9,837 nt of DNA from an uncultured Opitutia bacterium (GTDB taxonomy: Bacteria > Verrucomicrobiota > Verrucomicrobiia > Opitutales > UBA953), in NCBI GenBank assembly GCA_903840235.1, contig CAIMFE010000046.1, positions 1-9,837 on the forward strand, given 5' to 3'. Shown one piece after another: positions 1 to 4,964 of the stretch (its first letter is position 1; the number at the start of each line of letters is the position of its first letter). The notes beneath the pieces are model-generated. The model saw only the letters and a list, made by a program, of their open reading frames with translations, was not told where the DNA came from and made no database searches. Both the position numbers and the translations under genes were made by a program.

Positions 1-107
1 AGTTAATTCAGTCCGCCGAAGTACGTCTCCCCCTCTGTGAGATGTCCGAGGCGAATCGTAAACTTGTCGAAGCCACCGCCGACGCTTATAAATCTTCCAT
101 CCGATGA
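1..107 (+). CDS. dapA: 4-hydroxy-tetrahydrodipicolinate synthase, C-terminal fragment
   Basis: Reading from base 3, an open frame of 34 codons ends at a TGA at 105-107. Its C-terminal tail contains VRLPLCEMSEANRKLVEA, which fits the end of the DapA (dihydrodipicolinate synthase) family, where an RLPL-type stretch precedes the last helix. DapA condenses pyruvate with aspartate semialdehyde in the first committed step of lysine/diaminopimelate synthesis. The active-site lysine and tyrosine lie outside the window, so the call rests on this short tail and on the next gene being dapB. The stop codon overlaps the dapB start (ATGA, 104-107), which points to translational coupling in a dapA-dapB operon. 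Only the 3' end is visible. Confidence 0.8.
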   Translation, partial: LIQSAEVRLPLCEMSEANRKLVEATADAYKSSIR

Positions 108-847
108 GCCACTCCCTCCAAATCTTATTGAATGGCGCCAAGGGTCGCATGGGCCAAGCCATCACCGCGATTGCTAGCAGCGAGAACGCCAACGTGTTTG
201 CCGGACTCGATCAAGGTGACGATTTAAAGAAGTCGATTGGTAATGCCGATGTAGTCATCGATTTTTCATTTCACTCCGTAACCCTCGGCGTAGCTAAAAT
301 TTGTGCGGAACACAAAAAGCCTTTAATCATCGGCACCACTGGTCACACCGCTGAAGAAAAAAAGCAAATCACCGAAGCCATCAAAGGCATTCCGGTGGTA
401 TGGGCTGGAAATTATTCCGTGGGTGTTACCCTTCTTAACGCTTTAGTTCGTCAAGCCGCTCGCGCGTTAAGCCAAGCGGGCCGCTGGGACATTGAAGTCA
501 CCGAGATGCATCACCGTCTTAAAAAAGATTCACCGAGCGGAACCGCTGAAACCTTACTTAAAATTTTATTAGAAGAGCGCAAACTTGCGGCTGATGCTTT
601 AAAGCACGGACGTGAAGGCCAAGTCGGTGAACGTCCTCTCGGCGAAATCGGAGTTCACGCCATCCGCGGTGGTGACGTCGTAGGCGATCACACTGTTATG
701 TTCGCCGCGGAAGGTGAACGCATTGAGTTAACGCACAAAGCTGCGAACCGTGAAATATTTGCACGTGGAGCTGTCAGAGCCGCCCATTGGGTTAAAGGCA
801 AGTCAGCCGGCCTCTACTCCATGGAAGACGTCCTAGGGTTGAAGTAA
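104..847 (+). CDS. dapB: 4-hydroxy-tetrahydrodipicolinate reductase (DapB)
   Basis: This cytoplasmic enzyme reduces 4-hydroxy-tetrahydrodipicolinate to tetrahydrodipicolinate with NAD(P)H in lysine and diaminopimelate synthesis. The 247 residues carry the Rossmann loop GAKGRMG (11-17), the GTTGH segment (77-81), NYSVGV (103-108), and the family signature EMHHRLKKDSPSGTA (134-148). That signature includes the catalytic His136 and Lys140, equivalent to E. coli His159 and Lys163. A C-terminal block follows from HAIRGGDVVGDHTV (185-198). The protein is somewhat shorter than the E. coli enzyme (about 273). The missing residues lie between the nucleotide loop and VIDFSFH (51-57), which looks like a normal short variant rather than damage. 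Asp36 at the end of the second strand would suit NADH binding, by inference. The start is set by the 4-base overlap with dapA; there is no Shine-Dalgarno site. The stop lies a few bases before a composite repeat. Confidence 0.97.
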   Translation: MSHSLQILLNGAKGRMGQAITAIASSENANVFAGLDQGDDLKKSIGNADVVIDFSFHSVTLGVAKICAEHKKPLIIGTTGHTAEEKKQITEAIKGIPVVWAGNYSVGVTLLNALVRQAARALSQAGRWDIEVTEMHHRLKKDSPSGTAETLLKILLEERKLAADALKHGREGQVGERPLGEIGVHAIRGGDVVGDHTVMFAAEGERIELTHKAANREIFARGAVRAAHWVKGKSAGLYSMEDVLGLK

Positions 848-851
848 TTGA

Positions 852-990
852 GTTGAGGGGACACGTGGGCAAGGTGACAAGTTGGCAAGGGGTAGTGCAT
901 GGACGCGACGCAGTCGCGCCCCTACCTTCCTAATAATGTAAATGCATCTCCCCTTGCCAACGTGCCCACGTGCCAGCTTGTCCCCTGAAC
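852..990. repeat. Composite inverted repeat of octamer arrays around a GC-rich hairpin
   Basis: The gap between dapB and the convergent gene at 993 is almost wholly one palindromic structure. The left arm (852-892) and right arm (950-990) match as inverted copies at 32 of 41 positions by hand count. Each 37-base core (856-892 and 950-986) parses as CCCC, then four tandem octamers of the form KTGYCMMC (an S is allowed at one site), then T, when read in the right-arm direction. The space between the arms contains a GC-rich hairpin (see 901-925). The arms start 4 bases after the dapB stop and end 2 bases before the stop of the 993-1421 gene. The structure could fold in RNA from either convergent transcript. 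There is no T-run, so it is not a classical terminator. I do not recognise a named family. Confidence 0.8.
901..925 (-). repeat. REP-like hairpin with GTAG head
   Basis: On the minus strand, a GTAG tetranucleotide (925-922) is followed directly by an imperfect palindrome. Its core is CGCGAC, loop TGC, then GTCGCG (918-904), extended by GGG against TCC. The whole could form a 9-pair stem with one G-U pair. A GTAG or GGAG head followed by a GC-rich palindrome is the known layout of REP elements mobilised by RAYT-type transposases. No such transposase is present here, so the REP assignment is an inference from shape alone. It lies in the loop of the larger inverted repeat. Confidence 0.5.
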
Positions 991-992
991 TT

Positions 993-1421
993 TTACGCCT
1001 TCTCAATCTTCTTATAGCCAACAACGAGCAAGACGACGAATGCAGCCAAAAGGGATAAAAATCTCATCAAGTCGGCTAATTGCGACCAGTAATTAATATA
1101 GCCGTCGGTAATCGAAAAAATTCCACCGATCATCAAGCCTGAGCCGATAGATTGAACTCTTGAAAATGCACCAATCAGAATGGCGACCAGACCCATGGGG
1201 ACGGCAACTAAGTAGAGATGTTTTTCAAATTGTTCCTGGGCAGACTCCCTGGCTTTTTCTTTTTGGTTCTTTTCCTCAGGAGTAGCTCGTTTATTAAACT
1301 CTTCCTGCTTGTAGTAACTTTCCGATTTAGGTGCGGGAGTAAAAGTACTGACGCCGTAATGAATCATCATCGGAAAAATGATGGCGAGACCGAAACCGAG
1401 AGCTAATTTTTTGGCGAGCAT
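993..1421 (-). CDS. Small multi-pass membrane protein, function unknown
   Basis: I do not recognise a family with a known function. The 142 residues show a likely N-terminal membrane helix (about 6-25) and a charged, probably helical linker (about 33-68) rich in Lys, Glu and Gln, including the segment RATPEEKNQKEKARES (45-60). Three further hydrophobic stretches follow at about 69-86, 91-110 and 117-135, then a basic tail GYKKIEKA. The first helix could instead be an uncleaved signal anchor. ATG at 1421 gives a sensible start right before the hydrophobic helix, though no Shine-Dalgarno site precedes it. Its stop lies 2 bases from the composite repeat at 852-990. A related repeat lies 71 bases upstream of its start, beyond which ruvA ends. 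Regular codon structure and a coherent membrane profile support a real gene. Plausible roles cannot be told apart from sequence alone. Confidence 0.75.
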   Translation of the reverse strand: MLAKKLALGFGLAIIFPMMIHYGVSTFTPAPKSESYYKQEEFNKRATPEEKNQKEKARESAQEQFEKHLYLVAVPMGLVAILIGAFSRVQSIGSGLMIGGIFSITDGYINYWSQLADLMRFLSLLAAFVVLLVVGYKKIEKA

Positions 1422-1492
1422 GGGGATATGTCGGGGTTAATATCTAAAGTTTTAATCCCCTATAATAAATTTACCAGAAAAACTTTCTGCAA

Positions 1493-1581
1493 CATCTCCC
1501 CTTGTCACCGTGTCACCTTGCCAGCTTGTCCCCTCGCGTGCACCGCACGCGTCCCTTGTCACCTTGCCAGCATGTCCCCTG
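1493..1581. repeat. Two direct octamer-array repeats flanking a GC-rich hairpin
   Basis: Copy one (1498-1534, preceded by CATCT at 1493-1497) is CCCC plus four octamers plus T. It matches the 950-986 copy at 31 of 37 positions, or 36 of 42 when the shared CATCT is counted. Copy two (1553-1580) has the same ends but only three octamers (TTGTCACC, TTGCCAGC, ATGTCCCC). Both copies point the same way, unlike the inverted pair at 852-990. A perfect 7-pair hairpin lies between them (1535-1551). The array begins 4 bases beyond the ruvA stop codon and so lies in the 3' untranslated region of the lptF/G-rlmI-ruvA transcript. Confidence 0.8.
1535..1551. repeat. GC-rich perfect hairpin inside the octamer repeat
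   Basis: CGCGTGC, loop ACC, then GCACGCG form a perfect 7-pair stem with a 3-base loop. It occupies the same relative place, between two octamer arrays, as the 904-918 hairpin in the other locus, which also has a 3-base loop and CGCG ends. No T-run follows on either strand, so an intrinsic terminator is not supported. The two hairpins differ in sequence, so shape and position are shared more than the bases. Confidence 0.6.
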
Positions 1582-1584
1582 ATT

Positions 1585-2184
1585 TCAACGTCCCAACGCC
1601 GCCTTCACCAATTGATCTGCGGTAGCACCTGAACCGAGTTTCAACACAGCTGCACGGACAGATTTATCGGCATCAACCGCCTTGTTACCTAGCGCAATCA
1701 GCGCAGCGACTGCATCGGACACCGCAGAAGGTTGGACGCTGGATGGTAGACCTGCACCCACTGATGATGACCCTAAATCTGCGCCCACTTTATCGCGAAG
1801 TTCGATGACTAAGCGCTCGGCAGTTTTTTTACCGATACCTGGGCACTGAGATAAAAGAGCCACATCTCCTCGGGTAATTGCATCGCGCAGTACGGGCAAG
1901 GAAAGGCGACTTAAAATTGTGAGCGCTAATTTCGGACCCACGCCGGAAACTTTTTCGACGAGTAGACGGAAAAAATCACGCTCTTCCGGAACGGCGAATC
2001 CATACAGCGCTTGGCCGTCTTCACGGAAGGCATGATGGATTAATAAAAATATTTCTGAACCTACTTTGGGTAAGCGTTCCGCCGTAGTGACGGGAATATT
2101 TACTTCATAGCCCACGCCCGCAGATTCAATAACAACGCGAAGCACAGAGGCTTCAATTAATTTGCCGCGGAGGGAAACTATCAT
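1585..2184 (-). CDS. ruvA: Holliday junction branch migration protein RuvA
   Basis: RuvA binds four-way DNA junctions as a tetramer and loads the RuvB motor for branch migration in recombinational repair. The 199 residues cover the whole family length. The N-terminal OB-fold (about 1-63) ends in FREDGQALYGF, whose Glu55 and Asp56 match the acidic pin residues of E. coli RuvA. Two helix-hairpin-helix motifs follow, SGVGPKLALTIL (80-91) and CPGIGKKTAERLV (114-126). A flexible linker rich in Ser, Gly and Ala (about 134-153) leads to the C-terminal RuvB-binding domain (about 154-199). It is the third gene of a minus-strand run, 23 bases after the rlmI-like stop. No ruvB or ruvC is in the window. 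There is no Shine-Dalgarno site before the ATG, but the start agrees with the family N-terminus (MIVSLRGKL). Confidence 0.97.
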   Translation of the reverse strand: MIVSLRGKLIEASVLRVVIESAGVGYEVNIPVTTAERLPKVGSEIFLLIHHAFREDGQALYGFAVPEERDFFRLLVEKVSGVGPKLALTILSRLSLPVLRDAITRGDVALLSQCPGIGKKTAERLVIELRDKVGADLGSSSVGAGLPSSVQPSAVSDAVAALIALGNKAVDADKSVRAAVLKLGSGATADQLVKAALGR

Positions 2185-2207
2185 GAGTACAGATTAAGTA
2201 ATAATGA

Positions 2208-3362
2208 TTAGGACCGAACTTCGAGAATAAAACCTTTTAAATAACGACTTTCCGGGAAATTTAAGAGAATCGGGTGATCGGAGGGTTGAGAGACGCGATC
2301 GATCAGTATGGCCTGGCGACGTGCATCGCGAGCGGCTGATTCTATTACGTCGAAATACATTTCATCCGAGATGCGATGCGAGCAAGAGTAGGTCGCTAAG
2401 ATACCATTGGGTGATAACAAACGCAGAGCTCTTAAATTAAGTTCTTTGTAACCGCGCATGGCTCCGTCGACGGACTCCTTACTGCGGGCGAATGGTGGAG
2501 GGTCTAAGATAATCAAATCGAAGGTCACCTCGCGATTCGCACCAAACCAATCAAACACATTGGCGACTTCGAATTTCGCATTGAGGCCATTTCGTTCAGC
2601 AGCCAACTGAGCGGCTTTAATAGCATCTTCCGACGAATCCAAGCCCAGCACGGATAAGGCTCCGGCTTTCGCACAGGCTAAGCCAAATCCACCTTGATTA
2701 CAAAAGGCATCCAGCACGCGACGGCCTTTCGCTAATTGAGCGATGCGTGCATGCTGTTCGATTTGGTCGAGATACATTCCTGTTTTCTGACCGCCCATTA
2801 AATCAACACGCACTTCGATATCTCCTATCTTCATCCAGCACGGTTCAAGCGGATTGCCCGAGGCGGTGGTAATGCTATTATCTAAGCCTTCAAGTTTTCG
2901 AACCGAGGCATCATTGCGAATCACGATTTCACGGGGCTGCAACTCGCGCTTCAAACAGTCGATAATTTGAGGCAAGCGTTGATCGATACCAAAAGTGAGA
3001 GCCTGCACGGAAAGTAAATCGTTGTAGCGATCCACGACCAAGCCTGGTAAATTATCCGCCTCCGACCAAATCAGCCGACAGAAAGGTTTGTTATTACGAC
3101 GGCGAATCGCTGTCACAATCAGTTCATCGAGCAACGGGCCATCCAAAGAAACTAATCGGTGGGAATAACGACGCCACGCAATCTGCGACTTAGTGCTCCA
3201 AAGTCCTGAGCCGAGACTTTGGCCTTTAAGATCAAGGAGTTCTACACAGTCACCTGACTTAGGTAATGGACCATTGGAAATAATTTCCCCAATGAATGTC
3301 CAAGGGTGACCAAAAAGAACGCGAGCCGGAGGGCCCGCTTTGAGACGAAGAGTTTGAAGCAT
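2208..3362 (-). CDS. rlmI: Class I rRNA methyltransferase, RlmI-like (PUA domain)
   Basis: This is a SAM-dependent RNA cytosine-C5 methyltransferase of the RlmI/COG1092 family; the E. coli member modifies C1962 of 23S rRNA. The 384 residues begin with a PUA RNA-binding domain (about 1-70, with FGHPWTFIGEI at 17-27). A linker domain includes SEADNLPGLVVDRY (100-113), followed by GQKTGMYLDQ (191-200). The Rossmann catalytic domain has VLDAFCNQGGF (216-226) as SAM motif I, the acidic D242 in motif II, DPPPFARSK (287-295) as motif IV, and the probable catalytic Cys327 in SCSH. All match the family layout. The start lies one base after the lptF/G stop (TAA, A, ATG), implying coupling. The family assignment is firm; the exact target base in this organism is inferred. 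Confidence 0.9.
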   Translation of the reverse strand: MLQTLRLKAGPPARVLFGHPWTFIGEIISNGPLPKSGDCVELLDLKGQSLGSGLWSTKSQIAWRRYSHRLVSLDGPLLDELIVTAIRRRNNKPFCRLIWSEADNLPGLVVDRYNDLLSVQALTFGIDQRLPQIIDCLKRELQPREIVIRNDASVRKLEGLDNSITTASGNPLEPCWMKIGDIEVRVDLMGGQKTGMYLDQIEQHARIAQLAKGRRVLDAFCNQGGFGLACAKAGALSVLGLDSSEDAIKAAQLAAERNGLNAKFEVANVFDWFGANREVTFDLIILDPPPFARSKESVDGAMRGYKELNLRALRLLSPNGILATYSCSHRISDEMYFDVIESAARDARRQAILIDRVSQPSDHPILLNFPESRYLKGFILEVRS

Positions 3363-3363
3363 T

Positions 3364-4491
3364 TTAATTTACAGCTCTGAGTTTGGGCGTGATCCACAAA
3401 ATAGTGAGTGCGACCGGCAACCAAGCGGCAACCACGGGCGGCAGTGCCCCACTGTCACCAAAAGCATTACAAATTGCCGATATAAAATAGAATAATAGGA
3501 AGAGACCAAAGACTTTGGCCACGCCGACCATCGGACTCACTCGACCGCCCACCACTGAAAAGGGAATCGCCACAGCAATGACAACTAAACAGATGGCCGG
3601 TGCAGCGAGAATGGAGTGATAGCGCATCGCATAGGCAGCATTACGTCCACCCGCATTGCTACCCGTTTGATCGACAAATCGATTCACTTCGCGGAACGAC
3701 AAAGTATCCGGATCACGTTTTGCAAAAAGCATTACCTCTGGGTCTTCATCATAATCGGGAATATTTAATTCCTTAAAACGTGGCTGCGACAAAAGAGAAC
3801 CCGTTTCAGCATTAAATTTCAGGTCGCGACCTTCTTTAAAAATCCAGACCCACTGATTATTTATTTTCTTAAATTCTGCGAAGTCGGCCTTGATACTACG
3901 AACGCGACGGCCCTTTTCATCAAACGAATCTATGGACACTTCAAAGGCCTGACCGGTAGTTAAACCTAAGCGTGTAATCAGCCAAAACCGACGCTTCTTG
4001 GTATTTTCAAATGAAACGAAGTCGGACTGGCTCGAAGGTAATACGGTTACATCCTTAGCACGCAGGGCGTTAAACTGTTCACGTTCGAGGAGGCTATTCT
4101 GTGCTTCGATAACATCAGGCACCAACACGGCGTTAAGCAAAATAAGTAACGCGGTAAAAAATCCGCCGACCCACCAAAGCGGTGCGGTGATTCTCGAGAT
4201 ACCTACGCCCGCCGCACGCAATGCAGCGAGTTCCTGATTACGATTCATCGACGTCAAAACAAACACCACGGAGACCATGAGTGAAATCGGTACAATCGTC
4301 GAAATTCGGATCACGATGCTATAAAAGAAATATATAAGTATATTTAAAAAAGAGGTTTTCAGATTAATGAATTCAGGAATCCAATTATAGGCTTCGGATA
4401 TAATGAGAATTCCGCAAAAACTCGCAAAGCAGAGGCTGAAAACCTTGGCCCATTCCGAGAGAATATAACGATCGAGTAAACGCACCGCCAT
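3364..4491 (-). CDS. LptF/LptG family lipopolysaccharide export permease
   Basis: LptF and LptG form the inner-membrane channel of the LptB2FG transporter, which extracts lipopolysaccharide and passes it to LptC. From ATG at 4491 the protein has 375 residues. It opens with MAVRLLDRYILSEWAKVF, the usual family start just before the first helix. Three membrane helices lie in the N-terminal half, with ELAALRAAG in the loop between them, a motif of this family that contacts LptB. A periplasmic beta domain (about residues 135-290) follows, then three C-terminal helices with PFSVVGGR and FGDSGALPP ahead of AAWLP. The frame stays open upstream to a GTG at 4566, adding 25 residues with no family resemblance. 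GGTGA lies 5 bases before the 4491 ATG and could pair with 16S rRNA, so I prefer that start. F versus G cannot be decided here. It leads the rlmI-ruvA run. Confidence 0.93.
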   Translation of the reverse strand: MAVRLLDRYILSEWAKVFSLCFASFCGILIISEAYNWIPEFINLKTSFLNILIYFFYSIVIRISTIVPISLMVSVVFVLTSMNRNQELAALRAAGVGISRITAPLWWVGGFFTALLILLNAVLVPDVIEAQNSLLEREQFNALRAKDVTVLPSSQSDFVSFENTKKRRFWLITRLGLTTGQAFEVSIDSFDEKGRRVRSIKADFAEFKKINNQWVWIFKEGRDLKFNAETGSLLSQPRFKELNIPDYDEDPEVMLFAKRDPDTLSFREVNRFVDQTGSNAGGRNAAYAMRYHSILAAPAICLVVIAVAIPFSVVGGRVSPMVGVAKVFGLFLLFYFISAICNAFGDSGALPPVVAAWLPVALTILWITPKLRAVN

Positions 4492-4677
4492 CGATGTCAC
4501 CAGAGTCGCCCCAGCCAGCAATCCCAAAGGTTGTCGATGGGAGGGGCTACGGGGCTGCAAATCCACAACTCCAGGCCAACAAACCGTCTAATTATTCAAT
4601 TAATATCATTTTTTAGTGTTTTCCCCTTGCCCCCGAACACTCCAAGCCTTTTCTCCACCTTTCCACTTCTTACGGAC
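4492..4677. promoter_or_regulatory. Divergent intergenic region, probable promoters
   Basis: This 186-base gap lies between the divergent lptF/G and small basic protein genes, so both must be transcribed from here. An A+T-rich core (about 4588-4620) contains TAATAT at 4601-4606 as a possible -10 for the plus-strand gene, without a convincing -35. The plus-strand leader from about 4619 to 4671 is strongly pyrimidine-rich (CCCCTTGCCCCC, TTTTCTCCACCTTTCC). No operator repeat or riboswitch fold was seen. Confidence 0.35.
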
Positions 4678-4836
4678 ATGACCCAGCACAACAGTTTCAA
4701 ATCAAGCGCCAGTTCAGCTGGTGCCAAACGTAATGTACTCAAACGCTTCGAGCGCGTTGAGTTACTCAAGAAACGCGGTGCCTTAAAGGACATCAAACGC
4801 GTTACCAAACTTCCTAAGACCAAACCAGAAGCTTAA
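4678..4836 (+). CDS. Small basic protein, PVC-group signature (probable nucleic-acid binder)
   Basis: This is a 52-residue protein with 15 Lys/Arg and 4 acidic residues. The core RNVLKRFERVELLKKRG (18-34), followed by RVTKLPKTKP (41-50), matches my recollection of the small basic protein conserved in Verrucomicrobiota, Chlamydiota and relatives. That family is described as a PVC signature that probably binds nucleic acid or the ribosome. The central stretch would form a basic helix; the N-terminal 16 residues are Ser/Ala-rich and probably disordered. The start is ATG 4678, because the family N-terminus begins here; the frame is open further upstream but is not protein-like. No Shine-Dalgarno site precedes it and the leader is pyrimidine-rich. 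A strong terminator 22 bases beyond the stop makes it a single-gene transcript. Family identity is from memory; molecular function is inferred. Confidence 0.85.
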   Translation: MTQHNSFKSSASSAGAKRNVLKRFERVELLKKRGALKDIKRVTKLPKTKPEA

Positions 4837-4858
4837 GTCCGGGTCGCACCCTTTTGCG

Positions 4859-4898
4859 AAAAGCCCGCCTGGACATTCCAAGCGGGCTTTTTTGTTTT
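4859..4898 (+). terminator. Intrinsic terminator after the small basic protein gene
   Basis: AAAAGCCCGC (4859-4868) pairs with GCGGGCTTTT (4882-4891). An inner TGGA/TCCA stem (4870-4873 with 4877-4880) closes a 3-base CAT loop, leaving one C/A mismatch between the two stems. The T-run continues to TTTTTTGTTTT (4888-4898). This is a very strong factor-independent terminator that isolates the small basic protein transcript from leuA. Confidence 0.95.
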
Positions 4899-4964
4899 AA
4901 GACCAAAACCCACGCTCGCCTAGCCCTCCCCTTTTTCTCATCTTTCATTTAATACCTTCGGCGC

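Noticed and set aside
904..918. Intrinsic terminator for dapB
   Set aside because: The hairpin is GC-rich but no T-run follows on either strand.
833..1024. Minus-strand open frame across the 852-990 repeat
   Set aside because: It is composed of repeat sequence and overlaps the ends of two better genes; low-complexity Arg/Leu-rich translation.
1461..1466. Perfect TATAAT on the plus strand
   Set aside because: No -35 partner at proper spacing and no plus-strand gene downstream; it lies in an A+T-rich stretch upstream of the minus-strand gene.
1493..1581. CRISPR array
   Set aside because: Repeats are few and internally made of 8-base units. The only spacer-like segment is a palindrome, and no cas gene is nearby.
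1428..1625. Plus-strand open frame across the 1493-1581 repeat
   Set aside because: Its codons are largely the octamer repeat (Cys, His, Pro, Leu-rich) and it runs into the ruvA 3' end on the opposite strand; no family-like sequence.
4492..4566. N-terminal 25-residue extension of the LptF/G protein from GTG 4566
   Set aside because: The added residues have no family resemblance. ATG 4491 begins directly with the typical LLDRYILSEW start and has GGTGA 5 bases upstream.
4899..4964. Leucine leader peptide, T-box or riboswitch before leuA
   Set aside because: Only 66 bases are available, with no run of Leu codons, no antiterminator pair and no recognisable riboswitch core.
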